A model generated the notes under the pieces. That model ran no database searches, was not told where the DNA came from, and saw nothing but the letters and a program-made list of their open reading frames with translations. This document shows positions 23,506-36,110 of a stretch of DNA of 64,000 nucleotides, piece by piece. A program made the translations under genes and the position numbers. The number at the start of each line of letters is the position of its first letter. Position 1 is the stretch's first letter. The DNA is from Mercurialis annua. Lineage: Eukaryota; Streptophyta; Magnoliopsida; Malpighiales; Euphorbiaceae. The stretch spans positions 33,727,001 through 33,791,000 of the forward strand of contig NC_065575.1 of assembly GCF_937616625.2 (NCBI RefSeq), given 5' to 3'.

Positions 23506-24232
23506 GCATTCATATCTCAGCTTTCATAATCATATCATGCATGAATATCAAATCATACCTCATAGTCAGACACACTAGACTGACTCTTTTACTGGTAATC
23601 ACACAGCCTATTGACACCTAATAGGTAGCTAGTTTTGTTGGATCGTATACTAGGTCCTTGTGTACAAAGATTAATCAAAACATATAGCAAATCAGCATAT
23701 ATAGTGCGATGCGTGTAAATAATATATAATATGATATCAAAATAACTTTAATCGATAACACGCTAAAGTAAAATGCAACTCACAGTGACAGATATCCAAG
23801 TAATGATGTGGTCGTTTTGATAGTATGCTCTCGCTATCCCACGTCTACTGACCTCTCTGCTCGCTGACAAGTCTGATACATAATAATCAACGTTTAATAG
23901 TTAAATATTAACCTCGTATTTTAATACGTATAATACTTTTAAGTTCTAGTGTTTTAGTTTTATTCTTAATATTATTCGCGTATTCGAAGATCCTTAGTCG
24001 TACTTACGACTTAACGAATACTGCTCCTCGTATTCGGGTATCATATAATATTCTTAGAGTTTTCCGTTATCGTTAATTATAGAAAATGTCGAGCTAAAAC
24101 CTTACATTTTAAATTATCGGGGTCCTTAATTAAATTTTAGGGTTTGATATCCATAATGTCGAAATCCCGGTTACATAGGGCTAAAAGCCCATTTTTTATC
24201 TTGAGAAATCCCGGTCACATAGCGTGCAAAGG

Positions 24233-24402
24233 CACTGTGCGTCCGCACAGTGTAGTGTGCGTCCGCACAGTGTAGTGTGCGTCCGCACACCAGTGTGCGT
24301 TCGCACATTCAAATGTGCGTTCGCACACTCAAGTGTGCGTCCGCAAACCAGTGTGCGTCCGCAAACCAGTGTGCGTTCGCACACTTCGGCGTGCGATCGC
24401 AT
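24233..24402. repeat. Array of nine CpG-rich near-palindromes in an LTR
   Basis: Nine units of TGTGCGTCCGCACA or TGTGCGTTCGCACA spaced about 18-22 bp, the first extended to CACTGTGCG/CGCACAGTG, the last decayed to TGCGATCGCA. Local G+C is far above the surroundings. Open frames on both strands here are products of the repeat. Confidence 0.9.
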
Positions 24403-25689
24403 ACCGAGTGAAGCCACCCGGAAACTCAATTTCCAGGCACCCTGTCGTGCTCCTACACTCCATACACCTATAAAACTTCATTTTCTCTTAAACACGTAAT
24501 TCAGTTTTCGCCAAAACGCTAAAAACGATCCGAAAATATTAAATTCTTAATCCTAAACTAAAACAGCCATATTCTTCCAATTTAACATCAATTCTCGAGA
24601 TATTACCTTTAAACGAAGCTTAGAACGGATAGAGCTCTCGATTCTGAAGGAATCGCCGCGAAAATCGCTCGAATCGGACGTCGAACGGAGAAACAGCGGC
24701 GAAACGACGGTATCGATCGGTAATCTCTCGTTTCCTCTGGATCCTTCTCTTTTCCTCTGATTCATATTCATTTCCTTTTATAACTTGGCAAAAATACCAC
24801 TTAGATGCTTGTTCTTTTTATTTGTTACCATTTATCCTTTAAACTTTTCTTTGATTCAATTTAGTCCATAGCTAAATTTATAAATTTTTTTACTATAACT
24901 TGTACGTATTATTTATATCCAATAAATAATACGAAGCTCAATATAAACATTTTCCCGTCAAAACCTACAAATTTCCACTTTCGACACATAATGGCTAAAT
25001 TACCACTTTAGTCCCTGAACTTTATTTTGGGACTTTTCTTGACATTTTTCCTTTTAATTCCAATTCTAACTTTAGAATTGAAATATAACATTAATTTCCG
25101 CATAATTACTTTCCTGAAACCGACCTACTTAAAATTTTATTTATCTTAATTTCTCTGAAATCTTTCCGATATCGCCACTCTGGCGACTCAAAACTGGACA
25201 CGTGGTCCAATTAGCTAATTAAATATTTTGGGGTATTACATATGCTCACAGGTATGTAAGCCTGTGATAATTTATACGATACATCAAATGTATATATTGT
25301 AATCGATTGTTATGAATAGAAATAGTTCATATGATTAAATGCTGCAAAGTTTGCTAAGTCTATGCTCAGTGAAATGCTCGTAAGACTTAAGATAGATGAC
25401 GTAGCCAAGGAAAATCTAGGGAACACCGATTTTCTTTAGATTCGGCCAACATAGATTGTTTATTGCTACATAGTGACACACATAGAATATGTACGACGCG
25501 AGTACATGATTCTGAGATTATTAAGTCTAAAATGAGTAAAATACTCATGGGACTTAAAGAACGAACGTATCCATAGAAGGACTAAAGGAATGAGATAGTT
25601 CCTAAGGTTCAGCCTACGCGTACGACGTTTAGTTGTGATGGCTGGCGTATACTATGTTTTAAGGAATTCACCGGGATTCCTTATATATA

Positions 25690-27096
25690 GTATGGCGAAA
25701 CGAAGAACTACTCAAGCGCGTGCTATAACATAGCAAGTACATGAGACCCGAGAAGAGACCCGAAGTAGGAAGGCGAACATACCCAGTCCATTCGGCAAGT
25801 AGAGGTCGCAAATAAGGCGGAGGTTAAAGGGGATCTAGAGTAGACCAAGGGGGGTACATATTGGTATCGGAAATGCCGCAACAACCCAATGACGGTGTAA
25901 ATCAGTTAACAGTATGAGTAACAGATATACAGAGTTATATGCTAATAATAAGATAGTGATACAAGGACAATATCAATATGAAGAGGTAAGATGCAAGGTA
26001 GAGATCTGATATTGGCATTAATGAAGTTAAGAGTAAAGGAGTTTGGTGGGTTGAACGATGCGTTAGATTTTCTAGACAGAGCGGAGCTAATTTCTCGTAG
26101 ACTTCAAGTGGACGAAGGATAAACGGTAAAATCAATAGAGGTATCGATGAAACGTTCAACCAAATATTGGTTTCAACAAGTGATTCGACAGATAAAGGGT
26201 CAAACAGTATGGATGGAGTTAGTGACCCGATTTAGGTAATTCTTTTTACTATTTGCTTTGATCAAGGACAAGCAAGAAAAGCTAATGTCGTTAACTCGAG
26301 GAGACAAACCAGTCCAAAGATAGGTTATCGAGTTTGATCGATTAAGTGGATTCGCTCACGATTTAATGATAGATTAAATGTGAGTCTATACAAGAATCAT
26401 GGAAGGATTAGGACCATAATTTATGGAAAGATTGACCCAGACTGATAGAGAAGTTATTCAGCTTGTCAACAGTGTTAGACAATTGGAAAATGCATTAGTC
26501 CATTTTGACGAAGGTTAAATAAGAATTGAACACACAAATTATAAATATCACACGTTTGGACAATTAAGAAAGGTATTAACGATAAGCATAACCCAACAGT
26601 TACTGCTAGGGTTAATACCAACCTAAAGGATGGATCGCAACGAGGCGAATAGTGAGAACACATTAAGAAGGAAAGCAAAGTCAAAGAGAAACTAATGCGA
26701 ATAAGTTATAAGATGCCAATATGGTGGCAACAAGGATTCGAACACGATATTGATTACAGAGATCAAGATATCGTAAAGATTGGTAAAGAAATATGAACGA
26801 GATAAGTTAAAGATGTATATAAGGAGTGTATTAGGAGATGATTGAGAAGTAGGATAGAAGTGAGGAGACCAAAAGGCGATATAGCCAGATTCCTAAGAAA
26901 GATAAACAAAGAGAAAATAGCCAAAAAGGGCTAAGAACAGTAGTTGGCAATCAGAACAAGGAAGTTCCAGCATTGCAAACCCCATGTATCGCAATGCGAT
27001 GGAAAGTACTTGGTTAGCTGTTGAGTTATGATGAATATATGTTCTTGGTATGGACAACAAGGTCATTGCGCGAGAGAATGTCCACATTCCGCGTAA
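25690..27096 (+). pseudogene. Ty3/gypsy gag with decayed zinc knuckle
   Basis: Fragments of a gag capsid are read with several stops: MELVTRFR near 26215, then KQEKLMSLTRGDKPV, FDRLSGFAHDL and LVNSVRQLENALVHFDE near 26500. The terminal zinc knuckle at 27040-27081 reads CSWYGQQGHCAREC; the second Cys is replaced by Tyr (TAT for TGT). The internal region connects, across the minus-strand insertion, to the primer site at 20998. Confidence 0.7.
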
Positions 27097-28339
27097 AAGG
27101 ATACCACGGATAATACAGATCAACCGTCTCCCAAAAGACATAGGTTGTCGCTATGGTTTCTGGCTAAATACAACCAGATAACCCATATAGAAGAAGCGAA
27201 TGTCGCGAAGAGTGATCACTAAAAGCTCAATAATTATAAAACCTTTTGAGCTAGTTTAGTACAGACAAGGACGATGGGACGTACTTTCCGAATGACGTAC
27301 GAACCAAACGCGTAGAATTACATCTTTTTATGTAAAAGATGTATATAGGTTGCAAACGATTAGAAAGGGTAGCAATACAGAGTTTTATGTCGAGAGAAAC
27401 TTACGTAAAACCTGTTTTATGAAAGAAAGGTATTTGATTGAAACGCGATGTTTTGAAAAGACATAATTATGCCCGGACACGATTCATAAAGACATTGCAT
27501 TAACACGAATAGAATTGCATCACTACATCCATATTGCATTCACTAGAAGGACATGCATCATATACATTGTGTGTGTCTGAAAAGAAAAAAGGAGTGTCAT
27601 TGCAACTCTAGTGATGAGAGAATTCATCACACTGGTGCACAATTATGACATAATTTAAGATATGAAAAGAAATGTGTTTTTTTTAAACGCACGAATTTTC
27701 AATCGTAAGTAAGCTCAGACAGTAACTCTGTATATAGAGGCATTGAACAAGACTGATCACCTTGTTAGGCCTACATGAAAACATACGTATGTAACACGAC
27801 AGGTATATAGAATGACGAGTAGTGTAATGTGAATCGCAACGTATCGAGATTTGAATTGCCAATCTCTAAGGCAGTCTTGTATATTAAATACAAGAACAAC
27901 TACACTACTTTACAAACATGTAAAGTGATAGCGACCACGTTTAAACTCGAAGCACGTTTACCTCTAGGGCGAGGAAATCAAATATAGAAGTTAGTTACGT
28001 CAGGGGATATGAACCCTACAAACAAATAAACGTTATTCAAAAAGGTCGAATAAAGAGAATTGATTCATAATAATTATGAATCAAGTAGTAATAAGATGGT
28101 TAGGATTGTTAGCATAAGAAGTTACTCGGTAAGTATATCGAGATACTTTCACCCAAGAATAGTAATAGATAAGAGACTGTATAAACCTAACTGTAAAGTC
28201 AACAGGTAGTGAATGATTAATCAGAGTACCGCAGTGGAAGTGTGGAAGAAAGAGAATGATAAGGTTTGATTTAAAATTGGTTAAGTGGTATTAGAATATT
28301 ATGAAAAATTCGAGGACAAATTTTTATAAGGATAAAGAT
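27097..28339 (+). pseudogene. Decayed remainder of the gypsy internal region and polypurine end
   Basis: No reverse transcriptase or integrase motifs were found, so most of pol is deleted. The last 60 bases (frame ending YEKFEDKFL, then a purine-rich tract) resemble the gypsy polyprotein end just before a 3' LTR. Confidence 0.55.
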
Positions 28340-30820
28340 TGTAATAACCTAAATTTTTAAGGTATTACGTGAAGTGCCACGAGGCATAATCGAAGATTAA
28401 CAACGAGAATATCAGATCTAAAATTTGATTTTAAGGACTTAGACCGAAGCGGGTCTATTGGAATTATCGTAAAATAATAATTTGAATTGAAAATTATTAT
28501 GCGATCAATTGGATTAATCGGGACTAAAGGGAATAAAAGAAAATAAGTTGGAAAGCCCGAGCTAATAATTTTCACGCCAAGATTCGTGAAATATTTTTTA
28601 AGAAATTATAGAAAAAGTTTCATAACTTTCGGACATTGTTTAGTTAAGCATGTCAGTTAATAGAGAAGTTGAGTTAAAATGTAAATTAGCCACTTTAAGA
28701 ACGAAAGTGGAATTTTAACCACAAACTTTCGGAGGAAGTTGTGTTTTACTCTATTTCTCAAGATAAAAAAATAATATCGATAAAGTGGTTATCGATGGTC
28801 ATTAAAATGAAATATTGGACGAAAAAGTGCAAATTAGCTCAAAATGGAAATTTGAGCGTTTTTGGCCAAAATTGCCAAAATAAATTATTGGAAAGTAAAG
28901 TTATAAGATATGGGACTAATATTATTTATTTGAGAATAAATAATATGAAATTAATCAGACCTAAAAAATTTAGTGTTCGACGGACTAAATTACACGAAAG
29001 AAAAGTTAGTAATCGAAGTGTAAGGAGGTGGCACAGTTAAGGATTAAAAGTGGACTTTTTACCCAAATATTATTTACTTTTATGAATGAATAACCATTCA
29101 TTTAAAGATAATTTTCAGCTAAAGAAAGAACAAACCTGTAACCCCTTTTCTCCAAAATCCTCCAAACTTCAAATCTTCATATCGTTTTCGTTTCTCAACG
29201 AAATTGAACGATTCTTGCGGCCACGGAACGAAGAAAAGATTATCTACAAATATATGACTTCAAATTAAGGTAATAGAATCAAAATATGGTCGAGATTTAA
29301 GCTGTGAATTTCGGGATTTTTAGGTTTAATGAAGTTAATGTTTAATTGATATTGTTAGGTGTTTATAAGCTTGAATTGGAGCAAATTGATGGTAAATTTT
29401 GGAAGCTAAATTTTTGGTGATGAAAGATACCAATCAAGGTGAGCATGCTCTGTTTTTGTATTGATTTGAATTGATACTATTCAATAAGTTTTGTTGAGTG
29501 AATTGGATAAGAAATGAACTTAGGATTCGGAAATTGCTTGAGTTTGATGATGTGTTGTTATTGATGATTAATGAATGAAATTTGAAAGTAAAGTGTAGTA
29601 GGGTTTCGGCCATGAAGCTAAGATAGGGATAAGTGGTTCAAATGAGGATTAAAGACTTGGTTTTGAGTTATTAGAACTGAATTATAATTGAAATTGATTG
29701 ATGAAGTTTATTTGGAAAATGCGCAAATCATTCGGTCTAGGTGTGAGTTTCATGAATAAGTAAATTTGATAATGTTGAAATCTTGAATTATGTATGATTA
29801 GGATGTTTTTAGGGGTTGGATTATGTTGATGTTGAAGTATGATATCGATAGATTAGTCCCGACGCGTAATAGTTTCAAACTGAAAGCGTAAACAAAAGTT
29901 GACAATATTGTAGAATATTGTGCTGTATAACAGCAATATTGCAAGGGTAATATCTCAAGTTATATAACTCCAAATTAAGTTTCGTTTGTTGGTACAGAAA
30001 GTTAAGGATATTATCTAAACATGTCTAAGTTTAAGTTTTGGCAAATTTGGACTCTAAAATGTTCATTTTGGACATAACATTTTGTTATGCAGTCTGCCCT
30101 GCACTTGTAAACAGCTCCAAGGAAATAACTTCCGAGCTGATTTTCGATACCTTCGGGTGCTAGTTTTGTTAGTGATATGCACTAGGTCAATCATGTGTGA
30201 CCATGTATTGACTTTATCGTTTTATTATTTATTGATTGACAGTTTTTATCATTTTATATTATGATTAAAATACTTGAATTGTTATTTCTTTTTAAGGTCA
30301 TCAAGTATGTGACTTGATAGTAGACCCTTAGGTTTTATAAAGAATTATATGCCATCTATCCCTAGTCTTAATAGAGTATTGAGACTAGTATGATGTTGAC
30401 TGATGATTATATTTTACTAATCATGTATATGAGATACAAAGTCAAATCATAGGTGCTATTTGAGAAATAAGGCACAGGATGACCCACCTTGAGAATACTA
30501 CATAGATAACTGTCATAAGTAATTCTCATTACAGTTCTATTAGTATAATCCTTTGACCTTGAAATCACCAAGAATTTCTACATAGCTATTTCATGTTTTG
30601 ATACAGTCTTACATTATCCTTAACAAGATAGTGGAATAGATTGTCATTGGATATGAAACTAACTATGTGAGAAATGTGAGTGACTGAGAAGGAAATTTTC
30701 CCTCATTTATTTGAGTAAATAAGATAGACTAGAGGAAATGCATGGCCATGCTAAATGAATTGATAAAAAATTATCATTTTCAGTCTACCTATTAGGAAAC
30801 TAATGATTAAATATTATAAG

Positions 30821-31816
30821 GGCTAATCACATGTAAAACTATTGACCTTTCAAATTTTTTTCAATAACACCCTCAACTTGTAAAAACTTCAATAGCACTC
30901 TATTTAGCATTTTTACGTTTCAATAGCACCCTGAAATATTAAATTGAACTATTTTCAATTGGATAAAATTCAAAATGAGTCCTTTATATTTACCACATAT
31001 TCTAAATAATATTGAATGTTATAAATACTACAAAAACTATCTTCTGAATAATAATAAAAAAAATTATTTAATTAAAATAATTAAATTTCGACAAATCGCC
31101 ACCTCCTCGAATCCATTACCGACTTTTTTGGACCGCGATTCGCCATTTGTTTTTGGAAGAACACTGTTCTTCCTTGTTCTTGAGGAAGAACAAAATTCTT
31201 CCTTGTTCTTGAGGAAGAACAAAGTTCTTCCTCAAGAACTCATCCTCCATGGGAGGATGGAGGACGAGGTGTTCTCGTCCTCCCATAGAAGACGAATCTC
31301 GTCCTCCCATGGGATGACGAGGTGTTCTCGTCCTCCCATGGAAGACAAATCTCGTCCTCCCATGGGAGGACGAACAGCTCTGTGTTAGTCCTCCCATGGG
31401 AGGACGAGAACAGCTCGTCCTCTCATAGAGGACGAGCTCTGTTCATCCTCCATGGGAGGACGAGCTCGTCCTCCCATGGAGGATGATGGAGGAGAAGCGG
31501 CGGGTGGCGGGTGAGGAAGCTACCGGAAAAATTAGGGTAGATATTAATATTTTATTTAAATTAGTGGGGAAGAGGGTTTATTTTGATGTATTTTAAGTTA
31601 AGGGATGTGTTTGTATTTGTTTAGTTAGAAAAAGGTATAAAATGATCCTTTCATTTAGTTATTTTATAAAATTTAATCCTTACAATAATAAAATCATCTA
31701 TTTTTTTAAATTTAGGGTGCTATTGAAATATAAAAATGCAAAATAGAGTGCTATTGAAGTTTTTACAAGGTGAGTGCTATTGAAAAAAAAATTAAAAGGT
31801 CGGTAGGTGATTAGCC
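30821..31816. mobile_element. Non-autonomous MULE with hairpin core
   Basis: 996 bp, perfect 9-bp duplication TATTATAAG at 30812-30820 and 31817-31825, ends GGCTAATCAC in both directions with arms of about 110 bases. The core (31150-31490) consists of repeated palindromic words such as CTCGTCCTCCCATGGGAGGA and AAGAACAAAGTTCTT. Same family type as 3670-4662. The frames inside encode only these repeats. Confidence 0.9.
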
Positions 31817-32091
31817 TATTATAAGGATGACAAGACTATGCCTTATATTTAATCAGGTTATCGAGAGACAAATGGATTAAAATATTATTGTAAATGGTTA
31901 AATCGGATTATCGATATTTGTATAACTTGGGTAGTCATAATATCTTACAAGAGGCTACTTATGACTTGTGGGCTGAAATAGGGATTTCGGGCCTACTGCC
32001 AACGTTATATGAACCTACAGGGTCGCACACTAAGAACAGTTCCAAAACAGTTATGGGTTGTACAGCCCCAATGAAATTAAGTGATTAATAG

Positions 32092-32093
<2 letters not shown>

Positions 32094-32142
<49 letters not shown>
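32094..32142. repeat. (AT)n microsatellite
   Basis: About 24 AT dinucleotides inside the gypsy LTR. Confidence 0.95.
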
Positions 32143-32149
<7 letters not shown>

Positions 32150-33441
32150 TATATATTAATTGAAATTCGAAATTTAAGGATAAGTGTTTTCCTTATGGTA
32201 TTATCTTTTGAAGATAATAATAATAATAATTAATATATATGTATAAAAATCAAAAAGGAGTTTTTCATAGACATGAACTCAAAAAAGTTATTAAAAACGT
32301 AGTGTTTGCATATGATTGCAAAACACGTTTTTGAGTAAAACCGATATGTCATGTTTTCTTATAAAATAGACTATTAAGGCTAAGGTTTTGAGTTATGTGT
32401 TTTTCGAAATAAACACAAGAAACAATCACTAAATAATTCAAAATTGCTTTGTGAAGTAATAGTGCTAGCACACAAGCACTAGTTTTGGCTAAGGTCTGTT
32501 CGGGTGGATACTCGTAGAGGACGCATTCTTATGAAGGCGTTTCTGATCCGAGGCCAGGTATCACCAAAGTGAACCACCTTCTTCCTTCCTATATTGCTGT
32601 TTGAATTCGACATACAGGTAAGTATTAATTATGTTATTAATCTATTCATTCGAATTACATGGATCTTTGTTTGGGTTTTAGATAAATTTTTGAAATTCTG
32701 CTGCATTATGAACCTAGAAAACCCAACGGGTTTTAATCCGAGACCTAAACAAAAGTTGTATGTGACATTCCAAACTTTAAGAATGTCAACTTTTTTTAGG
32801 GGTCGGACTATTTTAAGTAAGCGGTTTCGATAGCCGAAATTGGCTAGAAATATAATTTTGGTTAAGTTAATAATAGCTAGAATTTTATTAATTCTTGCTA
32901 TTATTATATTTTCGTAGATCGGACGAGCGACTATCGACAAGGCTTGAGGCAAACAGATCGAGATATCGTCATGCTTATTTGAAGAATTTGGATAGCAACT
33001 GGTGAGTACACTTTAAATTACTTGTCAATATTCATAAAGCCACGTATTTTAATACGAAAGGCTATATGAATATTTATATATTTGAAATGTAAGTTTTGAA
33101 TTGTATTATATATGTATGTTTTGAAAATGATTGCTTATTCAATTATGTTGTTTTAAATAATAACATTATATGAAAAGAACACAAATGTTAAAGTACCGGG
33201 GAAGGGTAAAACAACATAATACGAAGTCAAATATCGAATAATATACGAGGAATAGATAGTACGATACACACTATTAATTATAATGAATGCCCATACGCGC
33301 GTGTGTTATAATTGTGTGCTTGTGGATTGTAGTGTGCATGTCATGGTCCATAAAGGATCAATACAACAGAACGTAAAATACAGAATCAATTAATAAACGT
33401 AAGACGATAATTATGCTACGGTAAACCCAATAATAAGAACC

Positions 33442-33866
33442 GAGATACGAGGTTAAACTCGGTAGAACTATCCCGGTACCCGTATCTCATCCATTCTCGA
33501 TAATAGTCCTCAGAACTCATACGAAAATAAAAAGCAAGTATAATACATCGAGAATCAATATACAACAAAATCGAGAAACAATACGAACAAACTTTCTTAT
33601 TAGACGACAATAGGAATTATATGAATCGACAGTTAAGTTCAAAAGACCTGCAGGGTGCAGAGTCCGAATATAGGCACGAGGTTAAACTCGGTTGAATTAT
33701 CTCGGGACCCGTGTCTAAGGAGTTAACTCGGTTGAATTATCCCGGGACTCCTATCGATCGATCGTTTAGGATTGAGAAATGGTACTAGTTAACTGGTTGA
33801 ATTATCTCGGGACTGTACCATATGGTTATGGTTAACTCGGTCGAACTATCTCGGGACCCAACCATA
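33442..33866 (+). repeat. LTR hairpin array with conserved loops and different stems (copy C)
   Basis: Five units. Stems: GAGATACG/CGTATCTC (33442-33449, 33481-33488); AGGCACG/CGTGTCT with one G-U (33672-33678, 33710-33716); AGGAGT/ACTCCT (33718-33723, 33747-33752); ATGGTAC/GTACCAT (33779-33785, 33815-33821); TATGGTT/AACCATA (33821-33827, 33860-33866). Loops are 23-32 nt and share the core AACTCGGTTGAATTATCTCG followed by GGGAC. Confidence 0.9.
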
Positions 33867-34522
33867 AGGATCATGTCACAAGAGACTTGCCAATGATTTG
33901 ATTCGACTTAGAATCATGATGATATAAACTGAGATTTAAGATTCGGTCGAAAACTAATCCAATAAAATGAGAAAAGAAAAATATCAAAACCATAATAAGA
34001 AATCAAAGATGTCAAATACGTATAAACTATAAGTTTATGAAATAAACTAAGAGTTATGAAGGAAAGAAAAGAAGGTACGCAATATGATCTCAAAAGAGTA
34101 TTTTCTATATATAAAATGGATTTGCAACGGTTTTAACCCTTTATATAATATTGCGTGTAATTTTGGTGAACTCACTCAGTTTTATACTGACCCCGTAGCT
34201 CCTCCCATTTTTCAGGGATAGTATGATATGATTTGGAGAGTCAAGCTTCCGAAGTTTTAATTCTCGAAAGTCATTTGCACAAGAAGTGAAATAAGGTTTT
34301 CATTCTAGTGGTCCCTAATAGTCTAGATAATTTTGTCTATGTATTAGTATAACACAATTTCACTATGATGTTTTTGTAAAATGGGGTCACATGTATTTTG
34401 ATATATGAAATATGATTTGATTTGCGAAAAATGTACACAGATTTTTAAGCTTGCTACGGGTTTCAGAGCTACCACTCACATTCCCTAGCGCCGGTCCCGA
34501 CTCATAAATTTGGGTCCTGACA

Positions 34523-35640
34523 TGCTAACTCATTGGTTTCAAATTTTACAGCAATAAAGGAAGAAAAAAGTATTATTCACATCAAAACCAATTAGGAGAA
34601 CTTCAATGAAAACTTCAACTTCAATTCAAGTTATCACCCACATCAAAACCAATGGGATTTCAACTCTAATTTTAGCAATGAACCACAACAATCACATGAA
34701 TTTAAGTAAAATGGAATGTTTGATGAGAGGAGTAAGCTTGACAAGTTGCTAGAAAAGTTTGAGAAAATGTAGCAAAGAGAGAATAATCAAGCTGCCATTA
34801 TACATCGCCTTTAAACTCAAATTTCACAATTGGCACTTGCACTCCAAGAGTTGCCCAGGCTAGTAAGGAGGTTGTGATTGATATAGAGGAGCCTTATTGT
34901 AGACCAACTCCACCTCCTCCTTATGTACCAAAAGTTCCTTTTCCGAGTCGACTCAAGAAGGTGCCAGACAACCAAAGGGGATTATTTGCCGAAATTGAAA
35001 CTACTCCAACACAACATGTTATGGCCATAGATTTGATTGATGGTGGTGCTTTAGTAGAACATCCTCCCACAAAGGTCCATATAGAGATTGAAAGATAAAA
35101 GTGTCAGGATGGTGAACTTGGAGATCTAATTTCCTTCCCATCTACAACATCTGCGAGCTTAAATGTCAAAAGGGAAGCGAAATTTGGTATTACTGTACTA
35201 TACGAGGAAATCTACAAATCTTTTGATTAGAAAGATCCATTCTTAGAGAGGTTTGATTCCGAGGACGGAAGTAATATCAAGTATATGAAGATGCTTCATA
35301 CTCCTTATGTTCATTATTTTGAGTACATGCATACTCCATATCATATGAGCTTTATTTGAAGGAGCCAACAACGGAGAAGAGGGAGAAGATGCTACCAAGA
35401 CAGATTCCTCATGCTATGTTGTATTTTTAACACTTTTACGCGAAGAGTTTAGCTTTTGACACAACCTAAAGCGCGCTCAGGAGGCATTCCCGAGTGGTTC
35501 AATTTCTTTTCTTGTCATTTCTCTCTTTTGTTATTTATTTTAGTGTTTAATTTATGTTATTTTGTGTTTGATTGAAAAAGATTTGCATTTCTCTAACTCT
35601 AACTCAAACTCATACAATTTTACTTTTTAAATTTCTTGCT
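34523..35640 (+). pseudogene. Second gypsy gag-like fragment (Athila-like)
   Basis: Directly after the LTR end. Frames include a Gln/Asn-rich part, LDKLLEKFEKM, AAIIHRL...TQISQLALALQEL, and a proline-rich PPPPYVPKVPFPSRLKK. Stops interrupt it repeatedly. Near 35400-35530 a frame reads PHAMLYF and FYAKSLAF. Wording resembles Athila-lineage gag, judged by memory only. No LTR of its own was seen. Confidence 0.5.
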
Positions 35641-35654
35641 TAGGGACTAAGCTC

Positions 35655-36110
35655 GAAAGCCCGCGCATTTGCGCGGAATCAAATTTATATATAGTTTAAG
35701 AGTGATTAAATTTTAAAAAAGTAATGTAAATAATTCATTAAAAAATAAAATTCATAATTTATGATCTAATAAAAAAATCCATTTAATAATCCTAATAATG
35801 AATTGTTTTAGAATACTCAATATTTGCAATACATTCTTTGAATTTTAGTTTTTCTATTGGTATTTGATGTTTATCTCTCCAATAACCTTCTTTTGTTTCT
35901 CTGCAAATCTGTCTGCAGTTACTTCTGGTAGTGAAATGTGGTTCAGGTACCATATTTCTCAATACTTTACGATATTCATCAAATTTTCTTGTGTAATTTG
36001 ATTTTCTTGCAATTGATAATAAAATTGATGTTCCTATTCCACTATAAAATGTGTGTTTGATTACTGCATATGCAAATACCGCATGCTTGTTTCCTTTTTT
36101 TATAAAACCG
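35655..36110 (-). other. Possible Helitron 3' end with an unrecognised open frame
   Basis: A GC hairpin CCGCGC-ATTT-GCGCGG (35661-35676) stands in AT-rich sequence, followed on the minus strand by a short tail ending near CTTAG. Plant Helitrons end in such a hairpin about 10 nt before CTRR; here the final motif does not fit exactly. On the minus strand a frame is open from about 36110 to the stop at 35793 (about 105 codons, no ATG at its start; words include AVFAYAVIKHTFYSG and YWRDKHQIP). I do not recognise it. Confidence 0.35.

Larger units (their letters stand above)
22704..25240 (-). mobile_element. Complete Ty3/gypsy LTR, minus strand
   Basis: Bounded by TG at 22704 and CA at 25240; read on the minus strand it starts TGTAATACCCC and ends GGTCGTGACA, about 2.5 kb. 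The primer site and gag follow, so this is a 5' LTR. The end regions match the other gypsy LTRs in the window, but the middle is different. Confidence 0.85.
28340..34522 (+). mobile_element. Ty3/gypsy 3' LTR with a nested MULE
   Basis: It starts TGTAATAACC directly after the polypurine-like end and ends GGTCCTGACA. Removing the MULE at 30821-31816 and its duplication leaves about 5.2 kb, which is long. Part of the middle (31830-33030) could be a further unrecognised insertion. The last 1.35 kb match the 5' LTR at 19547-20993. Confidence 0.65.

Noticed and set aside
24233..24402. Regular short repeats resembling a CRISPR array
   Set aside because: Units are self-palindromic with only 4-8 bp between them, no spacers, no cas genes, and they lie within a plant LTR.
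24196..24499. Overlapping open frames on both strands rich in Arg-Thr-His
   Set aside because: They are translations of the palindromic LTR array; both strands stay open because the repeat lacks stops.
31116..31397. Frames on both strands across the MULE core
   Set aside because: Products of palindromic repeats in a non-autonomous element.
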